Source: Streptomyces sp. B3I8 (GTDB lineage: Bacteria > Actinomycetota > Actinomycetes > Streptomycetales > Streptomycetaceae). From it: a DNA stretch of 64,000 bases. Location: contig NZ_JAUSYN010000002.1 in NCBI RefSeq assembly GCF_030816915.1, positions 744,001-808,000 of the forward strand. The letters are read 5' to 3'. The notes under the pieces are model-generated. The model did no database searches and was not told the DNA's origin. It saw only the letters and a program-made list of their open reading frames with translations. Positions within the stretch are counted from its first letter, which is position 1. Each line of letters begins with the position of its first letter. Position numbers and translations under genes: made by a program. This document shows positions 34,656 to 44,891 of this stretch, piece after piece.

Positions 34656-35434
34656 TCAGCGCGTGGTGGTGCTGTTGAACAACGAGCGGCACCACACGTA
34701 GCCGACCGTGGCGATGCCGGCGCACCAGGCGAGGGATATCCAGCCGTTGGTGCCGATCGCCGAACCGGAGAGCAGCCCGCGCAGCGTCTCGGTCATCGGT
34801 GTGAAGGGCTGGTTCTCGGCGAACCAGCGCAGCCCCGGCGACATCGAGTCCGCCGGTACGAACGCCGAGCCGAGGAACGGGAGGAACTGGACCAGCAGGG
34901 GCTTGTTGCTCGCCGACTCGACGGTCTTCGAGATCAGTCCGAGCGCGGCCGACAACCAGGTCACCGCGAACGCGATGGCCGCGAGGAGGCCGGTGGCGGC
35001 GAGCCATTCGAGAGGGCTCGCGTCCGACCGGAAACCGACGGCGAACGCGATCCCCACGACCGGGACGAGGCACATCATCGTCTGCAGCACGCTGCCGAGG
35101 ACGTGTCCCGTCATGAACGACGAGCGTGTGATGTTCATGGTGCGGAAGCGGTTGATGATGCCCTCGGTCATGTCGGAGCACACCGCGATCGAGGTGGACA
35201 TCGAGCCGGCGGCCACACCCATGATGATGATGCCGGGCGTCAGGTAGTCGAGATACGCGTCCCGCCCTCCGCCCATCCCCGCGCCGATGGAGTCACCGAA
35301 GGCATACACGAAAAGCAGCAGCATCAGGATGGGCGTCAACGCGCTGCCGAAACCGACGGCCGGGTAGCGAATCGCGTGTTTCAGGTTGCGCCGCAGCATC
35401 GTCATCGAGTCGTGCACGGCGTAGGTGACAGTGC

Positions 35435-35438
<4 letters not shown>
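34656..35438 (-). CDS. ABC-2 type transporter permease
   Basis: A 260-residue DrrB-like membrane protein with six hydrophobic segments and the ABC-2 signature around NQPFTPMTETLRGLLSG near the C-terminus. It forms the membrane part of an exporter whose ATPase is encoded directly upstream; the ATG at 35438 overlaps the ATPase stop by 4 nt. Homologues export antibiotics such as anthracyclines, but many have unknown cargo. Confidence 0.87.
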
Positions 35439-36463
<1,025 letters not shown>

Positions 36464-36623
36464 GGAGTTCTCCTTCTGGAAGGTGCGGCTGGAGGGTGAC
36501 GCGAGGGGAGGGGCCCGGGCGACCAGACGGTGACGGCTGGTCGGCGGGTGGCCGGGTGCGCGGTACGGGTGTTCAGGGCCGGGCGCGATGCGAGGGTTCA
36601 AGCATGGGCGCCGTACAGGGCGT

Positions 36624-37466
36624 TCAGGCCCGGGCGCGCAGCACGTCGATGTTGCCGTGCCGGGTCCGGGCACGGACCTCGACGGTCTCCTCGGTGGTCG
36701 CCGGGGCGTCGGAAACCGAAAGGGTGTTGCGCACCTGCCCGGAACCGGAGCTCGCATCGATCCAGGCGGCCGTGCCCTCGCGGATTCCCACCTCTATGGC
36801 GCCGTAGGAGGTTTCCATCTGCACGGTGCCGCGGGCGACATCGGCGATCCGCAGGGCGCCGTGAGCGGTGGTGGCGGTGACGGAGCCTTCGGCCCGCGCG
36901 ATGTCGATGTCGCCGTTGGCCCCGCTCACTCGCAGGTCACCGATGACGGCGCCGACGACCGTGGTGCCGTGCGAGTTCTTCAGGACCGCGGAACCGCTGA
37001 GAGTACCGAAGCGCAAACTGCCGAAGCTGGCGGTGACCTCGGCCGCGCCCTCGACCCGTTCCACTGTGATCGACCCGTGGGAGACGGTCAGTGCCAGTGG
37101 CCCTGTCGTGTCGAGGCGGACATCACCCCCCGAAGTCTTGACCCGGACCTCGCCGAGCCGGCCCACGCCGATCACCTGGGTCCAGGAACCGGTGGCGTCG
37201 ACGCGCGAGTCCGCGGGCAGTGCCACCGTCACGTCGACAAGACCGGAGGGCCCGAGCATGCGACGCTCCTTCGTCCTGATGGTCAGCTCACCGCCCGCGT
37301 ACGCGATCTCGGTCTGCTCGGCGGCCCGTACGTCCTTGTCCCGCTTCGGGTCGCGGGGCCGCACCTCGACGACCGTCTCGGAGCGGTCGCCCGCGGCGAG
37401 GCGGAGGGAGCCGGCGCCCACGTGGGCGGTGACCGCGATGGGCTCGGAAGTGTCGAAAGAAGGCAT
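36624..37466 (-). CDS. DUF4097 beta-repeat protein
   Basis: A 280-residue protein composed of repeated short beta strands with GxxxV/I turns (for example SHGSITVERVEG, SFGSLRFGTLSG, AHGALRIADVA), typical of DUF4097 adhesin-like solenoids. There is no signal peptide, so it should be cytoplasmic. Members often lie next to DrrAB-type exporters in actinobacteria, as here, and may be regulatory or scaffold proteins, but no biochemical role is established. The ATG at 37466 has AGGA upstream. The MITE-like element lies upstream of its promoter region. Confidence 0.83.
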   Translation of the reverse strand: MPSFDTSEPIAVTAHVGAGSLRLAAGDRSETVVEVRPRDPKRDKDVRAAEQTEIAYAGGELTIRTKERRMLGPSGLVDVTVALPADSRVDATGSWTQVIGVGRLGEVRVKTSGGDVRLDTTGPLALTVSHGSITVERVEGAAEVTASFGSLRFGTLSGSAVLKNSHGTTVVGAVIGDLRVSGANGDIDIARAEGSVTATTAHGALRIADVARGTVQMETSYGAIEVGIREGTAAWIDASSGSGQVRNTLSVSDAPATTEETVEVRARTRHGNIDVLRARA

Positions 37467-37567
37467 GGCTGTCCCGTCCTCTTGGCTCGTGTGGTCGTCC
37501 CCACTGGTGGGACGTGGTCTCGTGTGAGCGCGCTTTTCCTGGTGCGGGGGCGTGGGCGTGGGCGCGG

Positions 37568-37748
37568 CTAGGGCCTGTCTCTCAATTCCCGTCGTCCGCC
37601 TGGAGGGCGGGCCGGGCGGCGTCAAGTGCGTGCTCTCGGCGTGCCGGCCCCTGGCCCTCGTACTGGATGTACTCGGGTCAGGGGCCGGTGCGGCGAGAGT
37701 GCGTGCATGGCGTCGCCCGGCAGGCGGGAATTGAGAGACAGGCCCTAG
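37568..37748. mobile_element. MITE-like element with 24-bp inverted ends
   Basis: This 181-bp element has perfect 24-bp inverted ends (37568-37591 and 37725-37748) beginning CTAGGGCCTGTCTCTC. The outer CTAG at each end is probably the duplicated palindromic target. A second, internal stem of 20 bp (37644-37663 with 37669-37688, 17 of 20 paired) closes on a 5-nt loop. There is no transposase, so it would need to be mobilised in trans by an insertion sequence with the same ends. The right CTAG contains the TAG stop of the ribbon-helix-helix gene. Confidence 0.75.
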
Positions 37749-38263
37749 CGCACCCAGCCCTTGAAGCTCTGTCCGATGGTGGTCCGCTCCGCCGTACGTG
37801 ACGGCGTGCCGCCCTCGACGGCGGCCGACACGGCCCGGACCAGCCAGGCGTTGACCGACAGCCCCTCGCGACTCGCGGCCTCCTCCGCGCGCACCTTGAG
37901 GTGGGCAGGCAGGCGCAGGTTCACCCGTGCGGTGCCGCCCTCGTCACCTCCGACGGACGCCGACGCCTTGAGTGGCTGGACGTGGTGGGTGACGGCCGTT
38001 TCCGCGGCGACGATGTCGACGGGCGGTGGTGTCACCACGAAGTCGGGGTCCAGCCCGCGCAGCCGTAGATCGACGGACCCCGGGGCGAGCTCCCGCGTGA
38101 TCTCGTCCATCGCGGCCGAGAGCACGTTCAGCATGGTCAGACGGGTCGCCGACTCCAGGGGGGCGGTGAGCCGTTCGGCCAGCTCGCGGGCGTCCTCGCC
38201 GCCGGCCTCGGCGGCCACCGCGAGTTCGCGGCGGAGGGTCTCGACGTACGGGGTGAGGTCCAT
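37745..38263 (-). CDS. HicB/Arc-type ribbon-helix-helix protein
   Basis: A 172-residue protein. The C-terminal half contains a ribbon-helix-helix DNA-binding unit, RVNLRLPAHLKVRAEEAASREGLSVNAWLVRAV (about 108-145), as in HicB-family antitoxins and Arc-like repressors. The N-terminal half (about 1-60) is helical, followed by a short strand-rich segment. No HicA toxin is adjacent. The ATG at 38263 lies within the first of three TGGCRCCA repeats spaced 11 bp apart, and eight more with 10-bp spacing lie 160 bp upstream, strongly suggesting autoregulation. Its stop codon is part of the CTAG target of the MITE-like element. Confidence 0.8.
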   Translation of the reverse strand: MDLTPYVETLRRELAVAAEAGGEDARELAERLTAPLESATRLTMLNVLSAAMDEITRELAPGSVDLRLRGLDPDFVVTPPPVDIVAAETAVTHHVQPLKASASVGGDEGGTARVNLRLPAHLKVRAEEAASREGLSVNAWLVRAVSAAVEGGTPSRTAERTTIGQSFKGWVR

Positions 38264-38292
38264 GGCGCCATCATGGCACCACAGTGGCGCCA
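38263..38292. repeat. Three operator-like repeats, 11-bp period
   Basis: TGGCGCCA at 38263-38270, TGGCACCA at 38274-38281 and TGGCGCCA at 38285-38292 are spaced exactly 11 bp apart and begin on the start codon of the ribbon-helix-helix gene. One helical turn of spacing suggests cooperative binding on one DNA face. They are inferred to be an autoregulatory operator. Confidence 0.75.
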
Positions 38293-38426
38293 CCTGCAAC
38301 CCCTCACGGCGACCGACATGGGGCGCTGATCGCCGAAAACGCGCCCGAGCTGCAACGACACCTGGCAGCCCGATCCGACGAGTTCACATGGCACACCGGC
38401 TGCACAGGCCGCGCAAGGCAAGAGCT

Positions 38427-38497
38427 TGGCACTAAATGGCGCCACTTGGCACCACGTTGCGCCCGATGGCGCCACTCGTGCGCCACTCGGCGCCTTC
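38427..38497. repeat. Decamer operator-like array, about 7 copies
   Basis: Units with consensus TGGCGCCACT begin at 38427, 38437, 38447, 38457, 38467, 38478 and 38488, with 10 bp (once 11) between starts. Units 2 and 5 carry the perfect palindrome TGGCGCCA; others vary at one to three positions. The core is the same as in the 11-bp array on the adjacent gene start. The array lies between the ribbon-helix-helix gene and the divergent DUF5709 gene. Confidence 0.75.
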
Positions 38498-38713
38498 CAG
38501 GCGGTGCGAGCACGCGAGGGGCCCTGCGGAAATCCCGCCCCCGAGCGGGCCGTTTGCGAAGGGTCCGGACAAGGTGGAACGCTTGAGGTGTCACCGGTCG
38601 CGGAGACCGCCGTAGCCCGTACGGCTCACGGCATCCCGGTCCGTGCCGGGTACGTGCGCTCCTCCGGCCGCACCAGGCGGCCCGGGCGCGCGTCCCCTTC
38701 CTTGGAGGTACTC

Positions 38714-39187
38714 GTGTCCAGCGCCGACGGATGGGGGGACGACGTCTACCAGCCCGACGGATCCGAGATCCAGGAGGACTCGGGACTTCTCGACGTCGAG
38801 GACACCCTGGAGAGCGACGGAGTGGCCGATCCACTCGATCGGGGCTGGTCGCCCCCGGAGCGGCCCTGGGCGGTGGAGCACACGGGGGTGACCGCGGCGG
38901 AGCGCAGGCGGGGCGAGTCTCTGGACCAACGTCTGGCGGAGGAGCTGCCCGACCCGACAGCCGTGGACGGCGACGGCATCGGCGACACGCCGGACGGTGA
39001 CGGGGAGCCCGTCGACAACGAGGTGGGCGCCGCCCGTTCCGGTCGCCTGGTGGCTCCCGACGAAGGCGCTCACGAGGACGAGGAAAGCAGGCTCCTGGCC
39101 ACGGATGTCGGCATCGACGGTGCCGCGGCGTCCGCCGAGGAGGCGGCCGTGCACATCGTCGACGAGGACACCGCCCCGTACGCCTGA
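38714..39187 (+). CDS. DUF5709 family protein
   Basis: A 157-residue, strongly acidic, probably disordered protein with the family pattern (YQPDGSEIQEDSGLLDVEDTL near the start, PLDRGWSPPERP, GESLDQRLAEELPD). It has no cysteine, signal or membrane segment. The function of the family is unknown; it is widespread in Streptomyces. The GTG at 38714 is preceded by GGAGG at the right distance, so I prefer it to longer in-frame starts that run through the repeat array. Confidence 0.82.
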   Translation: MSSADGWGDDVYQPDGSEIQEDSGLLDVEDTLESDGVADPLDRGWSPPERPWAVEHTGVTAAERRRGESLDQRLAEELPDPTAVDGDGIGDTPDGDGEPVDNEVGAARSGRLVAPDEGAHEDEESRLLATDVGIDGAAASAEEAAVHIVDEDTAPYA

Positions 39188-39209
39188 CGGCCGGCGGGTG
39201 GGCCGTGGC

Positions 39210-40022
39210 TCAGATGTAGTTGAGCGCCGCCGCGCCGCCGACCCCGCCGAGCACCATGAACGCCGGCATGAGCACTTTCAGTTCGACCCAGCTGCCCGCC
39301 CTGAACCGCATCGCCTTCGGCGGGCCGATCGGATACCACCGCTTGCGGCCCACCGGTATCGGCCACAGGACCGGGCAGCCGGAGACCGTCAGCGCGTCCC
39401 CGATGTCATGCACCAGCGCGCCCAGCACGATCGGCAGTCCCAGCCACAGGTACTCCTGGCCCGGCGCCGTGAACAGCCAGTCCGCCCCGTTGCCCGGCTT
39501 GTCGAGGATGCCCGCGAGGATCCAGGCGCTCGTCGCGGCCAGCAACCACACCAGGACGTCGCTACTGGACCCGCGCGCCGCGCGCCACAGCAGGCCTTCA
39601 ATGGCCAGCACCATGTGCACGAAGAGGATCGCCAGCACCGCCCAGCGTCCGCCCGTGATGGCGAGGACGGAGGTGCCGGCGCCGATCAGTACGGCCCACA
39701 GCCACGTATGCGTCAACGTGCGGTGACCGCCCGAGCGTCGGGGGTCGCCCTGTTTCCTCGTGCTCTTGTAGGCGGCGTAGGACAGTTTGTCGACAATTTC
39801 GCACAGCCAGCGGGACAAGGGTCCGAAGGCCCTCGAGATGGTGGCCGCCTTGTGGTCCAGGTCGGGAGCCAGCGCGGCCCCCGCGCAGATCAGGGCGCCG
39901 ACCAGCAGCACCGGCCAGGGCATCGGGTGCCCGGCCGCGGCCGTCGCCGCTCCGACGCCGAGCCAGGCCGCCGCTCCCGACAGTGAGTGCGCTGGTCCCA
40001 TCATGGCCGTGTCCCGCCCCAT
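39210..40022 (-). CDS. Membrane-bound metal-dependent hydrolase (YdjM-like)
   Basis: A 270-residue integral membrane protein of the DUF457/LexA-binding hydrolase family. Motifs typical of the family are HSLSG near the start, APDLDHKAAT near residue 60, HRTLTHTW near 110 and VHDIGDALT near 220, giving a likely metal site of His and Asp residues. About five hydrophobic segments surround these. The physiological substrate is unknown. The start could be ATG 40022 or the ATG pair near 40004; no Shine-Dalgarno is decisive. It is divergent from the helicase gene. Confidence 0.75.
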   Translation of the reverse strand: MGRDTAMMGPAHSLSGAAAWLGVGAATAAAGHPMPWPVLLVGALICAGAALAPDLDHKAATISRAFGPLSRWLCEIVDKLSYAAYKSTRKQGDPRRSGGHRTLTHTWLWAVLIGAGTSVLAITGGRWAVLAILFVHMVLAIEGLLWRAARGSSSDVLVWLLAATSAWILAGILDKPGNGADWLFTAPGQEYLWLGLPIVLGALVHDIGDALTVSGCPVLWPIPVGRKRWYPIGPPKAMRFRAGSWVELKVLMPAFMVLGGVGGAAALNYI

Positions 40023-40148
40023 TCCTCGTTCGCTCTGCCGAGTTGTGCGCGTGAGCCGACGCCGCACCGGCGCCACAGCCTAGCGTTCGCGATCTTCGCG
40101 CCCGCAGCCGATTCCCCCTCCGGTGCCGTCGGCAGGCAAGATGGGAGG

Positions 40149-42662
40149 GTGACCCTTATCGATCAGCTCCCACAGACCCCCGACCCCGACGCCCTGTACG
40201 AAGCCTTCGAGTCGTGGGTCGGGGAACGGGGGCTGACCCTCTACCCGCACCAGGAGGAGGCGCTGATCGAGGTGGTCTCCGGCGCGAATGTGATCGTCTC
40301 CACCCCGACGGGTTCGGGCAAGAGCATGATCGCCGCCGCCGCGCACTTCGCGGCGCTCGCCCGGGACGAGGTCACGTTCTACACCGCGCCGATCAAGGCG
40401 CTGGTCTCGGAGAAGTTCTTCGAGCTGTGCAAGGTGTTCGGCACCGAGAACGTCGGCATGCTCACCGGTGACGCCTCCGTCAACGCCGACGCCCCTGTCA
40501 TCTGCTGCACGGCCGAGGTGCTGGCGTCCATCGCGCTGCGCGACGGTCGGCAGGCCGACGTCGGCCAGGTCGTGATGGACGAGTTCCACTTCTACGCCGA
40601 GGGCGACCGCGGCTGGGCCTGGCAGATCCCGATCCTGGAGCTGCCGCAAGCCCAGTTCGTCCTGATGTCGGCGACGCTCGGCGACGTTTCCTTCTTCGAG
40701 AGCGACCTCACGCGCCGCACCGGCCGCCCCACCGCGGTGGTGCGTTCGGCAACCCGCCCGGTGCCGCTGTCGTACGAGTACCGCTACACCCCGATGACCG
40801 AGACGCTCACCGAACTGCTGGCCAACCGGCAGGCGCCGGTGTACATCGTGCACTTCACCCAGGCGCAGGCCGTGGAGCGGGCGCAGGCGCTGATGAGCAT
40901 CAACATGTGCACCAGGGAGGAGAAGGAGCAGATCGCGGAGCTGATCGGCAGCTTCCGCTTCACCACCAAGTTCGGCAGCAACCTCTCCCGCTACGTACGC
41001 CATGGCATCGGTGTGCACCACGCCGGCATGCTGCCCAAGTACCGGCGGTTGGTGGAGAAGCTCGCACAGGCCGGTCTGCTGAAGGTCATCTGCGGCACCG
41101 ACACCTTGGGTGTGGGGGTGAACGTGCCCATCCGGACCGTGCTGTTCACCGCGCTGACGAAGTACGACGGCAATCGGGTGCGCACTCTGCGCGCGCGGGA
41201 GTTCCACCAGATCGCGGGCCGCGCGGGACGGGCGGGTTATGACACCGCCGGTTTCGTCGTCGCCCAGGCGCCCGAGCATGTCATCGAGAACGAGAAGGCG
41301 CTCGCCAAGGCCGGTGACGATGCGAAGAAGCGCCGCAAGGTGGTACGCAAGAAGGCGCCCGAGGGTTTCGTCAGCTGGACCGAGAACACCTTCGAAAAGC
41401 TGATCGACTCGCAGCCCGAGCCGCTCACCTCCCGTTTCCGCGTGACCCACACGATGCTGCTGTCGGTGATCGCCCGCCCGGGCAACGCCTTCGAGGCGAT
41501 GCGACATCTGCTGGAGGACAATCACGAGCCGCGCAGGCAGCAGTTGCGGCACATCCGGCGGGCCATCGCCATCTATCGCTCGCTGCTTGACGGCGGGGTC
41601 GTGGAGAAGCTCGACACTCCGGACTCCACCGGCCGGATCGTGCGCCTCACCGTCGACCTCCAGCAGGACTTCGCGCTCAACCAGCCGCTGTCGACCTTCG
41701 CGCTGGCCGCGTTCGAACTGCTGGACCCCGAGTCGCCGTCCTACGCGCTCGACATGGTCTCCGTCGTGGAGTCCACCCTGGACGATCCCCGGCAGATCCT
41801 CGCCGCCCAGCAGAACAAGGCGCGTGGTGAGGCCGTGGCGGCGATGAAGGCGGACGGCGTCGAGTACGAGGAGCGGATGGAACGGCTCCAGGACGTGACG
41901 TACCCCAAACCGCTGGAGGAACTGCTCTTCCACGCGTACCACACGTACCGCAAGAGCCACCCGTGGGTCGGCGACCATCCGCTGTCGCCGAAGTCCGTCA
42001 TCCGCGACATGTACGAACGGGCGCTTTCCTTCACCGAGTTCGTGTCGTTGTACGAGCTCGCCCGCACCGAGGGCATCGTGCTGCGCTACCTGGCCAGCGC
42101 CTACAAGGCCCTCGACCACACCGTCCCCGACGACCTGAAGTCCGACGACCTCGAGGACCTCATCGCCTGGCTGGGCGAGATGGTCCGTCAGGTCGATTCC
42201 AGCCTGCTGGACGAGTGGGAACAGCTCGCCAACCCGGAGGTGATGACCGCCGAGCAGGCCCAGGAGAAGGCCGACCAGGTCAAGCCGGTCACCGCCAACT
42301 CCCGCGCCTTCCGGGTGCTGGTGCGCAACGCCATGTTCCGGCGGGTCGAGCTGGCCGCGTTGGATCATGTCGAGGAACTCGGCGAGCTGGACGGGGAGGC
42401 CGGCTGGGACGCGGACGCCTGGGGCGAGGCGATGGACAAGTACTGGGACGAGTACGAGGAGCTCGGCACCGGTCCGGACGCGCGCGGCCCCCGACTGCTG
42501 ATGATCGAGGAGGATGCGGGCGCCGGGGTGTGGCGGGTCCGCCAGGCCTTCGCGGACCCGAACGGCGACCACGACTGGGGCATCAGCGCCGAGGTCGATC
42601 TGACGGCCTCGGACGCCGAGGGCCGCGCCGTCATCCGAGTCACCGACGTCGGCCAGCTCTGA
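40149..42662 (+). CDS. SKI2-like DEAD/DEAH helicase with DUF3516
   Basis: An 837-residue superfamily 2 helicase. Motif I is STPTGSGKS (near 55), motif II is VVMDEFHFYAEGDRGW, motif III is MSATL, and motif VI is HQIAGRAGRAGYD (near 360). The C-terminal half (about 440-837) corresponds to the DUF3516 region found in actinobacterial homologues, thought to act on RNA. The GTG at 40149 matches the conserved N-terminus TLIDQLP, although GGGAGG directly abuts it, so initiation may be leaderless or start slightly upstream. The thioesterase gene follows after 19 nt. Confidence 0.87.
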   Translation: MTLIDQLPQTPDPDALYEAFESWVGERGLTLYPHQEEALIEVVSGANVIVSTPTGSGKSMIAAAAHFAALARDEVTFYTAPIKALVSEKFFELCKVFGTENVGMLTGDASVNADAPVICCTAEVLASIALRDGRQADVGQVVMDEFHFYAEGDRGWAWQIPILELPQAQFVLMSATLGDVSFFESDLTRRTGRPTAVVRSATRPVPLSYEYRYTPMTETLTELLANRQAPVYIVHFTQAQAVERAQALMSINMCTREEKEQIAELIGSFRFTTKFGSNLSRYVRHGIGVHHAGMLPKYRRLVEKLAQAGLLKVICGTDTLGVGVNVPIRTVLFTALTKYDGNRVRTLRAREFHQIAGRAGRAGYDTAGFVVAQAPEHVIENEKALAKAGDDAKKRRKVVRKKAPEGFVSWTENTFEKLIDSQPEPLTSRFRVTHTMLLSVIARPGNAFEAMRHLLEDNHEPRRQQLRHIRRAIAIYRSLLDGGVVEKLDTPDSTGRIVRLTVDLQQDFALNQPLSTFALAAFELLDPESPSYALDMVSVVESTLDDPRQILAAQQNKARGEAVAAMKADGVEYEERMERLQDVTYPKPLEELLFHAYHTYRKSHPWVGDHPLSPKSVIRDMYERALSFTEFVSLYELARTEGIVLRYLASAYKALDHTVPDDLKSDDLEDLIAWLGEMVRQVDSSLLDEWEQLANPEVMTAEQAQEKADQVKPVTANSRAFRVLVRNAMFRRVELAALDHVEELGELDGEAGWDADAWGEAMDKYWDEYEELGTGPDARGPRLLMIEEDAGAGVWRVRQAFADPNGDHDWGISAEVDLTASDAEGRAVIRVTDVGQL

Positions 42663-42681
42663 GCACGGGAAGGCGCGTTCC

Positions 42682-43551
42682 ATGACTCCGAATCCGGCGG
42701 AGAGACTCGTCGACCTGCTCGATCTGGAGCAGATCGAGGTCAACATCTTCCGCGGCCGCAGCCCCCAGGAGTCCCTGCAGCGGGTCTTCGGCGGCCAGGT
42801 CGCCGGCCAGGCACTGGTCGCGGCGGGCCGTACCACCGACGGTGAACGCCCGGTGCACTCGCTGCACGCGTACTTCCTGCGCCCGGGCATCCCGGGTGTG
42901 CCCATCGTGTATCAGGTCGAACGGGTGCGTGACGGGCGGTCCTTCACGACCCGCCGCGTCACCGCCGTGCAGCAGGGCCGCACGATCTTCACCTTGACCG
43001 CCTCCTTCCACAAGCCGGAACAGGGGGGTTTCACACACCAGCTGCCTCCGGCGCGGGAGGTGCCGGATCCTGAGTCGCTGCCGACGGTGTCGCAGGAGGT
43101 GCGGGAGCATCTCGGCGCGGTCCCGGAGGTACTGGAGCGGATGGCCCGGCGGCAGCCTTTCGACATCCGCTATGTGGATCGGCTGCGCTGGACGTCCGAG
43201 GATGTCGGGAACGCCGAACCGCGCAGCGCCGTGTGGATGCGGGCCGTCGGGGCGCTGGGCGACGACCCCCTCGTGCACACCTGCGCGCTGACCTATGCGA
43301 GCGACATGACGCTCCTGGACGCCGTGCGCCTGCCCGTCGAGCCGCTGTGGGGGCCGCGCGGCTTCGACATGGCCTCGCTGGACCACGCCATGTGGTTCCA
43401 CCGCCCCTTCCGCGCGGACGAATGGTTCCTCTACGACCAGGAGTCACCGATCGCGGTGGGCGGCCGTGGTCTGGCCCGCGGGCGCATCTACGACCGTCAG
43501 GGGCGGATGCTGGTGTCAGTGGTCCAGGAGGGGCTGTTCAGGGCGTTGTAG
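42682..43551 (+). CDS. tesB: Acyl-CoA thioesterase II
   Basis: A 289-residue double-hotdog thioesterase covering both TesB domains: N-terminal FGGQVAGQALVAAGRT and HSLHAYFLRPG; C-terminal YASDMTLLDAV and MASLDHAMWFHRPFRADEW, where the Asp and the Ser/Gln-type catalytic residues lie. It hydrolyses medium- and long-chain acyl-CoA in the cytoplasm. The ATG at 42682 follows GGAAGG. It is downstream of the helicase and probably cotranscribed with it, a conserved pairing in Streptomyces as far as I recall. Its stop overlaps the convergent gene by 14 nt. Confidence 0.92.
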   Translation: MTPNPAERLVDLLDLEQIEVNIFRGRSPQESLQRVFGGQVAGQALVAAGRTTDGERPVHSLHAYFLRPGIPGVPIVYQVERVRDGRSFTTRRVTAVQQGRTIFTLTASFHKPEQGGFTHQLPPAREVPDPESLPTVSQEVREHLGAVPEVLERMARRQPFDIRYVDRLRWTSEDVGNAEPRSAVWMRAVGALGDDPLVHTCALTYASDMTLLDAVRLPVEPLWGPRGFDMASLDHAMWFHRPFRADEWFLYDQESPIAVGGRGLARGRIYDRQGRMLVSVVQEGLFRAL

Positions 43552-44614
43552 CGGAGGCGTCGCTCCGGTGCCTCCCCCGAGGCACCGACTCCCGAGACAC
43601 CGGCCCCCGGCTTTCCGGCCCCCGGTACGCCCGCCTGTGGGGACGGAGTCGGCCGCGGCCCAGCCATCGCAGCGGTTGTCGCCGTCGGACCCGTTCCGGG
43701 TCGGCCGGGCTCGGCCCTGGCCCGGTCACCTGGGCTGCCTCGGGCTGCTGTACGAGCGACAGCGACCGGGTGGGGCGTGGGGCGGGCCGGTGTCGCCGCG
43801 CCGCGGCGAGCTCCTGCTCCAGGCCGGCCTGGAGCCAGTCGATCTCGTCCGGGTCGTCGGCCTTCATGACGTGTGCGGTGATCCGGGCGGCTGGTGACTC
43901 CGCGACGAAGAGGGCGGGCCGGTCGGGCCGGTGGCGGTTGAGGTGTGCCCGCTCGTAGGGGTCGGGCACCAGCTCCGCCACGAGAAGGGGATCGAGCAGG
44001 GAGGCCGTCGCGCCCGCCCGTGCCCATGGGTCCTCGGTCCGGCGCAACAGGAAGCGCAGATGCCTGCCGCGCCAGTTGCGGGGCCGCAGGTCCAGGCCGG
44101 CCTCCAGTTGGTCGCGCAGTCCCTGCGGGGTGCGGCCGGTCAGCAACGGGGCGTTGTTCCTGTCGGCGGCGAACCGCTGCGTCTCCTCCGCCAGGTACAG
44201 CCAGACCACGGCCCGGTAGCGGTTGAGGTAGAACGTGACCGGCACGACCAGGCCCAGCCGGGCGAACCGGGTGAACCGCGCTGTCGTCACTCCCATCAGC
44301 TCCGCGCCCTCCTGGGTGCCGACGGTGCGCACGCGTTCCCGCAGACTCTCGGGGAATCCCGGATCGTCGCGCAGCCGCTCGATCTCCTCCTGCGCCACCC
44401 GGTGGCTCTCGCCCCCGCCTCCCTCGTCGGGCACCGTACGGATGCGCCCGAGATGCACGGCGAGGTCGAACTCGGCTCGTCGCAGTTGCAGTTCACGCGC
44501 GGCCCGGGCGAACGTGACGGTGGCGCCCGAGGGTGCGGAGTACGGCGCCCGTTGCGAGTGCTGCGGTGGGGCCGACGTGTGCATGACGTTCAGGAACTTG
44601 GTCTTGCCGGACAT
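43538..44614 (-). CDS. Conserved DUF6397-like protein
   Basis: A 358-residue soluble protein. The N-terminal 250 residues look like a chain of helix-turn-helix-like units (ARELQLRRAEFDLAVHLGRI, GAELMGVTTARFTRFARLG, LYLAEETQRFA, LRDQLEAGLD); the last 90 residues are proline/arginine-rich and disordered. It resembles proteins I know as DUF6397 in Streptomyces, with no assigned function. A DNA-associated role is possible from the MerR-like helix pattern. The ATG at 44614 follows GGGGGAGAA. Confidence 0.68.
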   Translation of the reverse strand: MSGKTKFLNVMHTSAPPQHSQRAPYSAPSGATVTFARAARELQLRRAEFDLAVHLGRIRTVPDEGGGGESHRVAQEEIERLRDDPGFPESLRERVRTVGTQEGAELMGVTTARFTRFARLGLVVPVTFYLNRYRAVVWLYLAEETQRFAADRNNAPLLTGRTPQGLRDQLEAGLDLRPRNWRGRHLRFLLRRTEDPWARAGATASLLDPLLVAELVPDPYERAHLNRHRPDRPALFVAESPAARITAHVMKADDPDEIDWLQAGLEQELAAARRHRPAPRPTRSLSLVQQPEAAQVTGPGPSPADPERVRRRQPLRWLGRGRLRPHRRAYRGPESRGPVSRESVPRGRHRSDASATTP

Positions 44615-44891
44615 GGTGGTTCTCCCCCGTGGAGCGGTGCTCGCGCCGGTGTGCGCTCGCCTCGGAAAAACGTAGCCACATTCGCGCAGCACCGGGTGAG
44701 CCTGTGGATAACTCACCGGCGCGCATCGTTCACGCAGGACGGAGGAGTCGGGGCGAGGGTCGGAAGTGAGTTCCGGACGCACCGCATGCGCACGGGCATG
44801 CGGGACCCGGCGGAGGCCGTGGGCGGCGGGCCCGGTGGCGGGGCAGTACCCAGTACCGGCGACCGGCAACGCGCGGCTGCCGGCGGCCGGC

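Noticed and set aside
38427..38497. CRISPR-like array
   Set aside because: The period is only 10 bp with no spacers; it is a protein-binding or slippage repeat. The same applies to 62691-62768 and 23271-23314.
40080..42905. A 941-codon open frame on the minus strand
   Set aside because: It is a GC-bias shadow of the helicase gene: no motifs, low-complexity His/Gly/Asp-rich translation, and the plus-strand helicase is unambiguous.
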